DNA of 14,071 bases from Lachnospiraceae bacterium (GCA_009774625.1 VSOB01000072.1:1-14071); one strand, 5' to 3'. Shown: positions 1-8,532, numbered from the stretch's first letter. Numbers and translations: made by a program. Notes: a model not told the origin generated them from the sequence alone.

Positions 1-17
1 ATATAATATAATATTGC

Positions 18-1133
18 TTACTTTGCATATTCCACTGCTTCCCTCAGCATGTGCTGACAGGCCTGGGAGCCGTTGCGCCGGTCGAAGCAGTCTGCCATTT
101 TACCGGCCCTATTGTAATAATACTGGCAAATCTCTTCAATGGAATACTGTCCGCTTTCCTGATACAGCGGAAATGACCTATCTAACGGCAGCTTTACCGT
201 TTTCCGTTTCCGTACCCTTCCCAACTCCTGGAAAAAACGGATGTTATTCAAACTGATTTCAAATATGGACCAGGGACATCGTTCTTCTTCCCAGTCCTTC
301 CAGTTATTTTTATAAATTTTCAGTGCTTTTCCTATATTTCTGTAGGCATAGCAATACAAAAAATCATCCCAGGCGCCAAATTCATCATTACGGATCCGGT
401 TGGGATCAATCAGGCGGCAGTACTTCTCTGCCTCTTCAAACTCCCGCTTCCGTAAATAATAATCCATATAGTTTTCTTTCATATTCAGCCAGGCACGCAT
501 CCTTCCGCCGCCGCAGGTCAGGGAAAAATTTTCAATCTCCTCTGACAGCTCTGCGGCCCGCTTGGGTTGATCTGTTCTCAGATAAAAGTTAATAACCGTA
601 TTGCGCTCACAGGCTTTGCAGTCACTGTTGGCATCTCTTGGCAGCTCCTCAAAGGCATGAAATGCTTCCTCGGCTGCCGCCCTGTCAATATGGAAATAAA
701 AACCATATTTGCATTTATAATAAGGCCGCAGATTATACCCATAAGCCAGGCTGCGTCTTTTAAAATCCTCATAAAATTTCAGACAATCCTCCATCGGGAT
801 CTGATAAAAGGACGTACAGGAACTCAATATCCACTTATAGACCCACAGGATATGTGCCATGCTGTCTTTAAAATTGCTGTTAAAGACAGTGGATGGCGTA
901 TCCGGATATTTGTCAATAATAGCAAGCACCTCCGGAAAAACCACCATCATGTCCATAGAATCGTCATAAAAATTGGATTCCCGGCATAAATCCAGGCGGA
1001 AAAAAATCCGGAAGGGATGATCCCCCTGCTGATCCGCAGCCTGAATGGCGCCGCGCATGGCGGCGATCCGGGCGCTTCCATGCTCCATTTTATTATATGC
1101 CTTTTTTAAAGTTTTTGGTTCATATTCTGACAT
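18..1133 (-). CDS. Helical-repeat (TPR-like) protein, paralogue B of the Hsp90-linked pair
   Basis: This 371-residue protein has no signal peptide or membrane segment and is probably cytosolic. It is rich in aromatic and acidic residues and appears to be all-helical, with spaced Tyr/Ala patterns like TPR or related solenoids. It is a clear paralogue of the next gene upstream: residues 110-139 (from YQIPMED to NLRPYY) are identical in both. A Cys pattern is shared: C172 and C175 in SDCKAC, then C207 in SLTCGGG, possibly a metal site (inference). The ATG at 1133 follows a GGAGGGG site. It starts 29 bases after the paralogue's stop, so it should be third in the Hsp90-like operon. From memory, actinobacterial Hsp90-family genes can also neighbour TPR proteins with a similar 'PRD..DC.AC' motif, which I could not check. 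No function can be assigned from sequence alone. No terminator is visible in the 17 remaining bases. Confidence 0.85.
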   Translation of the reverse strand: MSEYEPKTLKKAYNKMEHGSARIAAMRGAIQAADQQGDHPFRIFFRLDLCRESNFYDDSMDMMVVFPEVLAIIDKYPDTPSTVFNSNFKDSMAHILWVYKWILSSCTSFYQIPMEDCLKFYEDFKRRSLAYGYNLRPYYKCKYGFYFHIDRAAAEEAFHAFEELPRDANSDCKACERNTVINFYLRTDQPKRAAELSEEIENFSLTCGGGRMRAWLNMKENYMDYYLRKREFEEAEKYCRLIDPNRIRNDEFGAWDDFLYCYAYRNIGKALKIYKNNWKDWEEERCPWSIFEISLNNIRFFQELGRVRKRKTVKLPLDRSFPLYQESGQYSIEEICQYYYNRAGKMADCFDRRNGSQACQHMLREAVEYAK

Positions 1134-1162
1134 CAGCCCCTCCGCCTTTCTGCTTATCCTCC

Positions 1163-2293
1163 TCAGTCCCGGGCCAGCGCCTCCTTTAGTCTGTCACAGT
1201 AACAGGAAGTACCGTTTCTTTTGTCAAACCGCTCCGCCACCTCTTTTGCTCTGTGATAATAATACTGGCAGAGATCTTCCAAAGAATATTGGCCGCTTTC
1301 CTGATACAGTGGAAAAGAAGCATCTAACGACAGTTTAATCGTACCTCTGACACGTTCTTCCTTCAGTTTGCTGAAAAAGCAGGCAATATTTTTATTGGTA
1401 TTGAAAATCTCCAGGGGCTGCCGTTCTTCCTGCCATTCTTTCCAGTGTGTCTTATAGATCTTCAGCGCTTTTCCCATATTGACATAGGCATAACAATGCA
1501 GAAAATCATCCCATCTCTGGTATTCCTTATCCTCTGTCATATAGCGCTCCATAACGCGGCAATAGGTTTCCGCTTTTTCAAACTCTTTCTGCCCCATATA
1601 ATATTCCATATAATGCTTTTTCAGCCGCAGCCAGGCACCTCTGTTACCATGTCCGCAGGTCAGGGAAAAATTTTCAATCTCCTCTGCCAACTGCTTCGCA
1701 CGCTCCATATCCCCCTTTTTCAGATAAAAGTTAACAATGGCATTTCGCTCACAGGCTTCGCAGTCACAGTTGTCGTCCCTGGGCAGTTCTTCAAATTTAT
1801 GAAATGCTTCTTCGGAAATCTCCCTGCCAATGTCCTCATAAAAAAAGTATTTATAATAGTAATAAGGCCGCAGATTATACCCGTAAGCCAGGCTGCGCCT
1901 TTTAAAATCCTCATAAAATTTCAGACAATCCTCCATCGGAATCTGATAAAAGTTCTCACACTCTTCCAGCACCCATTTATAGACCCAAAGGATATGGTCC
2001 ATACTGTCTGCATAGCTCCACTCATACACCGTGGAAGGAGTATCCGGGTACCGGTCAATGATGGCAAGCACCTCCGGGAAAATCACCATCATATCCATGC
2101 CATCTCCGTAAAACGTAGACTCTCTGCATAACTCCAGACGAAAATAAATCCGATAGGATGTATCCTCATGGGCATCTGCCGCTTCTATGGCACTGCGGAT
2201 ACAGGATATTCTGACCCTGCCATGTTCCGTCCTGTCGTACTCTTCTTTCAGTTTTTCAGGATCATAGCCTGCCGCCGCCCATGTCTCATTCAT
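1163..2293 (-). CDS. Helical-repeat (TPR-like) protein, paralogue A of the Hsp90-linked pair
   Basis: This protein of 376 residues is predicted soluble and helical. It aligns along its whole length with the downstream 371-residue protein, at more than half identity by eye. Shared blocks include DMMVIFPEVLAIID (residues 67-80), the 30-residue block at 116-145, EELPRD with C178 and C181 (168-181), EIENFSLTC (205-213), GKALKIYK and SFPLYQESGQYS. Its ATG lies inside the end of the Hsp90-like gene: the ATGAATGA sequence gives an 8-base overlap, so the two are probably translationally coupled. That arrangement, together with the helical-repeat character, suggests it works with the Hsp90-like ATPase, as TPR co-chaperones do in eukaryotes (inference). 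Neither paralogue has a recognised catalytic motif. Another possibility is a regulator or sensor that uses the chaperone only for folding. Confidence 0.87.
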   Translation of the reverse strand: MNETWAAAGYDPEKLKEEYDRTEHGRVRISCIRSAIEAADAHEDTSYRIYFRLELCRESTFYGDGMDMMVIFPEVLAIIDRYPDTPSTVYEWSYADSMDHILWVYKWVLEECENFYQIPMEDCLKFYEDFKRRSLAYGYNLRPYYYYKYFFYEDIGREISEEAFHKFEELPRDDNCDCEACERNAIVNFYLKKGDMERAKQLAEEIENFSLTCGHGNRGAWLRLKKHYMEYYMGQKEFEKAETYCRVMERYMTEDKEYQRWDDFLHCYAYVNMGKALKIYKTHWKEWQEERQPLEIFNTNKNIACFFSKLKEERVRGTIKLSLDASFPLYQESGQYSLEDLCQYYYHRAKEVAERFDKRNGTSCYCDRLKEALARD

Positions 2294-4109
2294 CAGAAAG
2301 CCCCCTCTCCATCAAAATCAGAATATTCCGGTTCAGCATCCCCAGTTCATTATTATGAAGCGGAAAGCCGCCAATCTGCAGTGCCTGCACATATAAAATC
2401 TCCACCAGTATTTTTAAATCAGCTTCCCGTTCTTGTGCCGCCAGCTTCCTCACCAGCGGATTGTTGTAATTAAAATACAGTACCGCAGCCGTATCATTGG
2501 GAATCTCCGCCGTAAACGCATCCAGCATCTGGAAAAACATGGAATCCGCCTGTGACCGAGACGCCGCGATCTGACGTTTCAGCATTATCTTTTCATCCAT
2601 CAGATAAAAGGTGGGCTGATTGGCCGGCGAAAAATACTTCAACTCTGCCCGACAGTCATAGTTTTTCAGCAGCCGGTTGGCTGTTTTTTGAAAGGAAAAA
2701 CTCTCGTCCTGATCGTCCGGTGACAGTTCCTGCATCAGATCTTCCACACTCCAGTCATCCACCGGACGCACTTCCAGACCATATACCTGCCCCAGCCGGC
2801 AAAGCAGTTCCAGAGAATGTACATAGGATACATTGATCAGCAGTGTATCTTGGGCAAAGAAAAGCTGGGAAAGCTGCTTGTATTTGGCTTCCGTAGGCGC
2901 ATAAACCAGCGGTTCCCCACAGCTCCTGAGCTGATAGCCGCTCTGCGTGCCTCTTGTCGTTTCAAATTCACAGTAATCCACCAGTATTTCAAACAACTTG
3001 GGCGTGGCCAGGGCCAATGACATCAAAGTCAGGCGGTGGATATGAAAAAAGGTATCAAACAGTTCCTGGTTCTCCTCTGCCAGTTCCGCTATATAATCAA
3101 TCAGGCTGTCCTCTATGGACTCCCTGGCATCCTCCAGCACTTCATCCACATAAAACCCCTCTCTGGAGGCTGTGGGCCTTAAATCGGTGGCATTGATAAT
3201 GCATCTGGTAAACACCGCCCAGTCCGGAATCAGATTGTCCCCTTTTTCCGTCAACAGCATATTTTTCAGATAAATCCTGTGATTGCCTCTGGCTGAAGGC
3301 AGTACCGGATATTTTACGATATACGCCACCCCGGATACATTTCCGCTCTCGGAGCGTAAAGGAACACAGTCCAGAAACTGTTCTTCAAACATCATCTGTC
3401 CGAACAGCATCAACTCCTGTTTGTTGGTATTACGGCCGTCCCAGGGCAGATAGGCCGGATTGATCTGTTCTTCCTGCCCGTTTACCCGGATAATCACCGG
3501 AAATGGCAGCAGCAGCCCATAATAGGTAATCAGCTTCCGTATGGTCTTTTCGGTAAAATAGGATTCTCTGCCCGGCTTTGCCAGTAAGACAACCTGCGTT
3601 CCGCTTTCCATATCGCCCTGACCTATGTTCTCCCGCTCTGTCCTTTGGATGGTATACGTACCGTCCGGCTTGCCCTGCCATCCCAGCACAGGTGCATCCT
3701 CTGATTTGCAGGATCTGGTCAGCATATGGATCTCATCTGATACCATAAAACAGGAAAGCAGTCCGATACCGAACCGGCCTATGTAATCCGTTCTTATTCT
3801 TCCGTTTTTCTGATTGCGCTTGGAGGACTCTCCGATGATCGCCAGAAACTGATGAATTTCCTCCTCCGTCAGCCCCTGGCCATTGTCCGTAAACGTCAGA
3901 CGACGGCCTTCCTCGATTTCCAGAATAATTTTCCCTTCTGTCTCGCGCGCTTTTTCCGATGCTTCCTTTTCCCAGATTTTTCTGCCGGTAATGGCATCGA
4001 CGCCATTTTGTAAAAGTTCCCGGATATACACATCCGGACTGCTGTATAAATGATCCGATAATATTTCAATCATACCGCCCAAATTGACCTGAAACCTATA
4101 ATCTTTCAT
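2286..4109 (-). CDS. Hsp90-family (GHKL) ATPase, HtpG-related but divergent
   Basis: This 607-residue protein has the Hsp90 N-terminal ATP site: YIRELLQNGVDAI, with E31, N35 and D38, matches the catalytic Glu/Asn/Asp box; FTDNGQG (residues 73-79) and IGRFGIG (110-116) are the two glycine loops; and SGT (169-171) closes the pocket. A middle-domain Arg, R316 in TASREGFY, corresponds to the conserved Arg that contacts ATP. Residues from about 380 to 607 do not resemble the HtpG dimerisation domain. This fits the 'HSP90 family protein' group of about 600 residues rather than housekeeping HtpG. An upstream in-frame Met exists, but the ATG at 4109 has a GAGGGGG ribosome site 6 bases away and gives the canonical N-terminus, so I chose it. 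A promoter lies at 4191-4219. The stop overlaps the next gene. It ends in GLSDE, not the eukaryotic MEEVD tail. Clients are unknown. Confidence 0.93.
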   Translation of the reverse strand: MKDYRFQVNLGGMIEILSDHLYSSPDVYIRELLQNGVDAITGRKIWEKEASEKARETEGKIILEIEEGRRLTFTDNGQGLTEEEIHQFLAIIGESSKRNQKNGRIRTDYIGRFGIGLLSCFMVSDEIHMLTRSCKSEDAPVLGWQGKPDGTYTIQRTERENIGQGDMESGTQVVLLAKPGRESYFTEKTIRKLITYYGLLLPFPVIIRVNGQEEQINPAYLPWDGRNTNKQELMLFGQMMFEEQFLDCVPLRSESGNVSGVAYIVKYPVLPSARGNHRIYLKNMLLTEKGDNLIPDWAVFTRCIINATDLRPTASREGFYVDEVLEDARESIEDSLIDYIAELAEENQELFDTFFHIHRLTLMSLALATPKLFEILVDYCEFETTRGTQSGYQLRSCGEPLVYAPTEAKYKQLSQLFFAQDTLLINVSYVHSLELLCRLGQVYGLEVRPVDDWSVEDLMQELSPDDQDESFSFQKTANRLLKNYDCRAELKYFSPANQPTFYLMDEKIMLKRQIAASRSQADSMFFQMLDAFTAEIPNDTAAVLYFNYNNPLVRKLAAQEREADLKILVEILYVQALQIGGFPLHNNELGMLNRNILILMERGLSDE

Positions 4110-4190
4110 TATATCCCCCTCATATTGATAATAACAACTGGCTTGAATACACAGAATTCTTTTTGTAATCAAAATATAAGCCCTGTCACT

Positions 4191-4219
4191 ATTATACAAA
4201 TTTCAGAAAGAAAATACAA
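4191..4219 (-). promoter_or_regulatory. Sigma-A type promoter for the Hsp90-like operon
   Basis: On the minus strand, TTGTAT (4214-4219) and a perfect TATAAT (4191-4196) are separated by exactly 17 bases. The predicted start near 4184 leaves a leader of about 75 bases before the Hsp90-like ATG. It lies just past the tatD stop, so the Hsp90-like operon can be transcribed independently of the thiamine genes. I see no CIRCE-like inverted repeat (TTAGCACTC type) here, so HrcA control is not suggested. Confidence 0.75.
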
Positions 4220-4229
4220 TCCACAACCC

Positions 4230-5018
4230 TTATTCTGTCTCAATCTGAAACAATCTTTCCGTATTTTTTCTGGCATGTTCTTTCAGTGTTTCTTCTGGTA
4301 CTTTCATAAATCCGGCAAGTTCCCTGACCACATAAACAATATTACCCGGCACATTGGTCCGTTCCAGTCCAGGCACACTTTTCGGCGTCAGATATGGTGC
4401 ATCTGTTTCTACCAATATCCGGTCCAGCGGAATCATAGAGACCGCTTCCCGCAGTTCCCTCCCCCGGCGATCGTCGCAGATCCATCCTGTAATGCCGATG
4501 GAAAATCCCATGGAAAGATAAGCATCCAATGTCCTCTTATTGCCTGTGAAACAATGCACCACAGATTTTCTGCAGATTTCCGGATGCTTTTTAAACCGGC
4601 GGATAAACTCTTCTGATGCACTGCGCTCATGCAGAAACAATGGTTTTCCCAGCTTTTCCGCCAGCACAATATGCTTTTCCAGACATCTGACCTGATTTTC
4701 CTTTGTGGAAAACATTCTGTCAAAATCCAGTCCACATTCACCGACTGCCACCAACTTTTTATTTTCATGCGCCAACCGTTCTATTAAAACAAAATCTTCC
4801 TTTGAGGCACGGTCTGCATTATGAGGATGGATTCCCACAGTCCCATAAGCCCTGTGATTTTTGACAAATCCTGTGATTTTCTGATTTTCCTTCCGGTCAG
4901 TTCCTGTCAGGATACAGATTACCCCGGCCTCTGCCGCCTCACGGATGATTTTTTCCGGATCAGGAAACTGTCTGCAAAACAGATTCAACCCGATGTCATA
5001 ATACTCCAATTGTCCCAT
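4230..5018 (-). CDS. tatD: TatD-type metal-dependent deoxyribonuclease
   Basis: TatD proteins are Mg-dependent 3'-5' nucleases with a TIM-barrel fold that act in the cytosol, with proposed roles in DNA repair and turnover. This 262-residue protein matches E. coli TatD closely. It has DIGLN (residues 8-12) where YcfH-type relatives have HxH, and then VGIHPH (61-66), VGECGLDFDR (92-101), LH at 129-130, HCFTG (155-159), ITGWICDDRRG (176-186) and VETDAPYL (203-210). The metal ligands E94, H130, H155 and D206 are all present. The open frame extends 34 codons upstream, but the ATG at 5018 has an AGGAGG site and gives the usual N-terminus. It follows the WG-repeat gene by 28 bases with no terminator between, so it may be read from the thiamine promoter. 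A promoter for the next operon begins just after its stop. Confidence 0.95.
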   Translation of the reverse strand: MGQLEYYDIGLNLFCRQFPDPEKIIREAAEAGVICILTGTDRKENQKITGFVKNHRAYGTVGIHPHNADRASKEDFVLIERLAHENKKLVAVGECGLDFDRMFSTKENQVRCLEKHIVLAEKLGKPLFLHERSASEEFIRRFKKHPEICRKSVVHCFTGNKRTLDAYLSMGFSIGITGWICDDRRGRELREAVSMIPLDRILVETDAPYLTPKSVPGLERTNVPGNIVYVVRELAGFMKVPEETLKEHARKNTERLFQIETE

Positions 5019-5046
5019 ATTTTTCTGTAACCTCCTGCTGTTGTCA

Positions 5047-6378
5047 TTACTCCAGTACCATAAGGTACCGATACCTGTCCTTATTTTTCTGATATTCTTC
5101 GATTGTCGTCCTCCGGTCATTTACGGAATATTCAATAACATGGTCAGCTTCCCCCGGTTTTCGTTGGGATGTTTCCTTATCATACCAGGAACACACATAG
5201 TCGCCCCCGGAAGAACCGCCGCATTGATATCCGGTTGCCAGAGTTTCCACACTCCCATCCAAAAGACCATACAGTCCACTGTAAGATTCCGGGAAATTTC
5301 CGGTAATCCAGGAAGATGCATACACATACAAAACGGATGCTCCCTGTTCTCCAAACCGGAACAGTTTACAGAACTTCCAGCAGGCATTAAGCTCCTGCAT
5401 TTCTCTTACGTACCCGACCTCCTCTATGTCTCCCACCTGAAAGGCCCCTTCCTGTAGAAACGAAAAAAAGCCCCTGCTTTGGGCGTAATATAATTGTTTA
5501 AAAACACCTGATCCAGGCTGACTTTCTCTGTCTCTACGGTTTGAATCAGCATATTGGAGACTTCATCCCCGTATTCTGACAGCAGCTTAATATTGGTTCT
5601 GCCATATATCTCATGGTTACTTGCATAAGACCAGGAAACAGGAATCACTTCTTTCCCATGCCTGTCCAGAAAGCCATGTGCGCCGTCCTTTTTCACTTCA
5701 TAGCAATCCCCCTCGTCTATGATGTCATCATACTGTCCGGACAAAAGCACATTCCCCTGATCACTCCATACTTTCCTTCCAGTTTCACAACCGCCCGGCC
5801 CCGGGTAAAAGGAGACAGGAAATCATACACAGCCGAAATCTTTTCTGAAAAATCCGTTCCGTCCAGATATCCATATTTCCCTGCTGTACTGATACATAAA
5901 CCGGACCTGTCACAATACGGCCGCTCCTGTCCATATAGCCATATTGTCCATCCACGCAAAAAAGGGCCAGTCCCTCGGAAAAAGGAGCAGCCTCCTCATA
6001 CATACAGGGCGTAATCTCCTCTCCCGTTTTTGTCATATACCCATAAAGGGAGCCATTATAGTAGCAATAACACCCTTCCGAACAAAACACCAGTTCAATC
6101 CTTTTTTCACCGGGAATTTCTGCAGGAAGCGGCCAGATATCGTTTTCGGCTTTTTCTGCCCCTGCCTGTTCCGTTTCTCCGGATGTCTTATTCTCCTCCG
6201 CTTCATCGACTGCCTGCTCTGTTCTATCCTCTGTTACTTTTTGTCCTCTTTGCTTTTGTGTAAAAGCTCCCATTCCGTTTGCAGATATCAAAACCGCCAT
6301 AAAAGCAGCCACAGCGGCAATTTCCCAGATCAATTTCCTGCTTCCTCCCTGTTTTTTTATCTTACAGCATGAATGCAT
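5047..6378 (-). pseudogene. Membrane-anchored WG-repeat protein, interrupted by three frameshifts
   Basis: Four consecutive open segments join into one protein of roughly 440 residues. The first segment has an N-terminal hydrophobic anchor (LIWEIAAVAAFMAVLISANG), then an acidic Thr/Glu/Ala-rich linker, then WG-type repeats: LYGYM, GQYGYMD, GKYGYLD, GKYGVI and GAHGFLD, each with the usual 'ITP..Y..A.PFSEGLA' spacing. The last segment (5047-5436) is a Cys/Tyr-rich tail without repeats. The shifts lie at about 5877-5882 (GGGAAA on the coding strand), 5754-5757 (G4) and 5463-5469 (T7). Each is repaired by adding one base to a homopolymer. WG-repeat proteins are extracellular or envelope proteins of mostly unknown role. 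The start is uncertain: no ribosome site precedes the ATG at 6378, while a GGGAGG site favours TTG at 6333. It begins about 10 bases after the thiE stop. It is either a decaying gene or an intact gene with indel errors. Confidence 0.85.
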
Positions 6379-6388
6379 CAAAGTTGTA

Positions 6389-7024
6389 TCAAACCAGGAT
6401 TTTGGAGATGATAAACAATGATTTCAGCGCGGCCGCGGCCCCTCTGATATCCTTCTGTCCGATTACGGCAGAAACAACCGCCAGGCCGTCAATTCCCACA
6501 GGGCCGAAAAGCCTTGCATTTTCCTCCTTGATCCCTCCGATTACAACAATCGGTATGTTCACAGCCTGACGGATACGTTTCAGTTCCTCCATTGATACAA
6601 ATCCGGCATCCGGTTTTGTACTGGTAGGAAACAAAGCGCCCACGCCCAGATAGTCGGCTCCGTCTTTTACAGCTTTTACAGATTCTTTCACGGAAACAGT
6701 GGAAACACCAAGCAGCCGGTCTTTCCCTATCACCTTTCGTACAATACCGGCAGGAATATCACTTTGTCCAATATGTACTCCGGCGGCGCCCACCGCCATG
6801 GCAATGTCAATGCGGTCATTTATAATCAGCGGAATATTGTATTTGTCAGTTACTTTTTTGGTTTCCAACGCTAAATTGTAAAAAGTGAGGGAAGAACAGT
6901 TTTTCTCCCGGAGCTGTATTATAGTACATCCGCCTATAATTGCCTGTTCTACTGCTTCAGACAAAGTTTCTGTACTCATCCGCATACGGTCTGTCACAAG
7001 ATATAAAGAATAATCAGGTTTCAT
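6389..7024 (-). CDS. thiE: Thiamine-phosphate synthase
   Basis: ThiE joins HMP pyrophosphate to thiazole phosphate to give thiamine monophosphate, in the cytosol. The length of 211 residues is normal for the family. Visible motifs are LYLVTDR (residues 7-13), QLREK (37-41, pyrophosphate binding), LIINDRID (66-73), GVHIGQSD (82-89, with the Mg-binding Asp), GVGALFPTSTK (127-137), VVIGGI (160-165) and AVVSAV (182-187). The start at 7024 lies inside the end of thiD (11-base overlap), so the two are translationally coupled. It is the third gene of the tenA-thiD-thiE operon under the TPP riboswitch. The WG-repeat gene follows almost directly, without a visible terminator. Confidence 0.97.
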   Translation of the reverse strand: MKPDYSLYLVTDRMRMSTETLSEAVEQAIIGGCTIIQLREKNCSSLTFYNLALETKKVTDKYNIPLIINDRIDIAMAVGAAGVHIGQSDIPAGIVRKVIGKDRLLGVSTVSVKESVKAVKDGADYLGVGALFPTSTKPDAGFVSMEELKRIRQAVNIPIVVIGGIKEENARLFGPVGIDGLAVVSAVIGQKDIRGAAAALKSLFIISKILV

Positions 7025-7856
7025 TTGTACCTTCGCCCTCCCTTTCTTTTATCAGTCCATATTGCCAGAGCTGATAAAAATGATGGGTGGGGCCGAATCC
7101 TTTTCCGATAGACAGAGAATGTTCAATCGCCATTGTTACATACCCCTTTGCTTTTTCGACTGCCTTATGTAAGCTCATGCCTTTTGCAAGCCCGCAGGCA
7201 ATCGCAGAAGAAAAAGTACAGCCTGTTCCATGGGTATTTTTTGTATCAATCCAGCCCGTATCAAAATGATATATTCTCTTTCCGTCAAACAAAACATCGG
7301 TTGCCTTTCCGGTATCTTTCCCTCCGGTGTGGCCTCCTTTTACAATAACAGCCCTGCAGCCCATTTCATGAATTTCTTTTGCAGCAGTTTCCATATCTGC
7401 AATGGAATGGATAAGGTTTCCCGTAATTTTTTCAGCCTCCGGGATATTGGGTGTCAGTACATCGGCGAGCGGAATGATTGATTCAATCAATGTTTTAACA
7501 GCCGCAGGTTCCATAAGCGGGCACCCGTTTTTTGCATACATTACAGGGTCAATTACAATATTGAAAGGATGATAATATATCAGCTTTGCAGCAATTTCCC
7601 TTATACATTCAGGAGAAGGAAGCATGCCTATTTTAACGGCGTCAACTTCAATATCCTCAAAAACAGCATCCATCTGTTTGCCAACCATATCCGGACTGAT
7701 ATTTTGAATATCAATTACCCTGCTTGTATTTTCTGCCACAACCGATACGATAACACTCATTCCGAATACACCATGTGCAGAAAACGTCTTTAAATCCGCC
7801 TGTATGCCTGCGCCCCCGCTGCAATCGGACCCGGCAATGCTCAATACTTTTTTCAT
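7014..7856 (-). CDS. thiD: Hydroxymethylpyrimidine / phosphomethylpyrimidine kinase
   Basis: ThiD phosphorylates 4-amino-5-hydroxymethyl-2-methylpyrimidine (HMP) twice to give HMP-PP for ThiE. It is a ribokinase-fold enzyme. The 280 residues are typical. Motifs seen: SIAGSDCSGGAGIQADLKTF (residues 6-25), IDPVM (102-106), LTPNIPEAE (134-142), VKGGH (172-176) and NTHGTGCTFSSAIA (207-220), where GTGC holds the anion-hole Cys213 typical of HMP-P kinases. The residue that usually reads Gln in 'AQNT' is Glu here (AENT, 41-44), a variant I associate with clostridial ThiD proteins. The open frame extends 78 codons upstream through tenA, but ATG 7856 has a GGGAGGAAACC site and gives the standard N-terminus. 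It lies 19 bases after the tenA stop. Confidence 0.97.
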   Translation of the reverse strand: MKKVLSIAGSDCSGGAGIQADLKTFSAHGVFGMSVIVSVVAENTSRVIDIQNISPDMVGKQMDAVFEDIEVDAVKIGMLPSPECIREIAAKLIYYHPFNIVIDPVMYAKNGCPLMEPAAVKTLIESIIPLADVLTPNIPEAEKITGNLIHSIADMETAAKEIHEMGCRAVIVKGGHTGGKDTGKATDVLFDGKRIYHFDTGWIDTKNTHGTGCTFSSAIACGLAKGMSLHKAVEKAKGYVTMAIEHSLSIGKGFGPTHHFYQLWQYGLIKEREGEGTNET

Positions 7857-7875
7857 CAGATGGTTTCCTCCCTTT

Positions 7876-8532
7876 TTATATATTCTTCCGGTAAGCCATA
7901 TTCCAGAAAGCAAGCTCCAGAAAACTTGCTTTTTCAAAAATAAAGCCCAGCTTTCTTTTCTCAGCTTCAGGAAGATTTTCACACTTCTGCCCTGCAAAAT
8001 CACACCACTTTCTGCAACTGTCTGCATACAGAGGATCCGCATAATCCTGTATAAAATCCCAATACCTTGATTTTCGGCTTTCTGGCTCATTTACAAGACT
8101 CCGGAAAATATAGCTGTAACTCAGCATACAGGGAAGTACCGACATCAGTATTTCCACACTGTTTCCGCATTCTGCAATTTCAAGTAAAAATTCAATATAA
8201 TCCTGATTTTCCGGCAGCGGGGAAATCATCTCTATCTCATCGTCTGTTATACCAAATTGCTCTAAATAGTTCAGCCGCATAGCCGATTCTGCATCTGTAA
8301 CAAAGTTCAGCATCGAATAATAAAGCTGGATTTCCCGCAAGGTGGCTGCATGGTAGATGGCCTTTCCATATACACGGGCATAATGTTTCAGATAGACACT
8401 GTCCTGTATCATATATTTTTTAAAGCACTCGAACGGGAGTGTCCCATTTTTTAAATCCTGTACAAATGAAGTGGCAATGCACTCATCCCAGACTGGCTTA
8501 TTATGTCTTAAGATTTCTTCCATAAATGACAT
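7876..8532 (-). CDS. tenA: TenA family aminopyrimidine aminohydrolase (thiaminase II)
   Basis: TenA hydrolyses the amino group of degraded thiamine pyrimidines (and thiamine itself, slowly), which salvages HMP for ThiD. The 218-residue protein has the catalytic set of the Cys-type subclass: D44 in YMIQDSVYL, C135 in VLPCMLSYSYIF, and E206 in KASFLELAF, at almost the same numbering as B. subtilis TenA (Asp44, Cys135, Glu205). The open frame runs 50 codons further upstream through the leader terminator. The ATG at 8532 has an AGGAGG site 8 bases away, while the next Met (8523) is too far from it. It is the first gene of the operon, behind a TPP riboswitch, which agrees with a salvage role. No thiazole kinase (thiM) or transporter is in the window. 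Confidence 0.95.
   Translation of the reverse strand: MSFMEEILRHNKPVWDECIATSFVQDLKNGTLPFECFKKYMIQDSVYLKHYARVYGKAIYHAATLREIQLYYSMLNFVTDAESAMRLNYLEQFGITDDEIEMISPLPENQDYIEFLLEIAECGNSVEILMSVLPCMLSYSYIFRSLVNEPESRKSRYWDFIQDYADPLYADSCRKWCDFAGQKCENLPEAEKRKLGFIFEKASFLELAFWNMAYRKNI

Noticed and set aside
1..17. ATATAATATAATATT as a promoter or repeat at the window start
   Set aside because: Too short and AT-only, with no -35 partner or gene to drive inside the window.
4110..4199. Longer N-terminus for the Hsp90-like protein
   Set aside because: The added residues lie in the leader after the promoter and have no ribosome site, while ATG 4109 has a strong one and matches the family start.
5041..5075. 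Inverted repeat AGTACC/GGTACC near the end of the WG-repeat gene as a terminator
   Set aside because: The stem is short and no T run follows it on the minus strand.
5718..6014. Independent small genes in the WG-repeat region
   Set aside because: The segments join end to end into one WG-repeat protein after single-base corrections and lack their own starts.
7857..8090. Extended ThiD start inside tenA
   Set aside because: It would overlap tenA by over 200 bases; the standard ThiD N-terminus begins at 7856 with a clear ribosome site.
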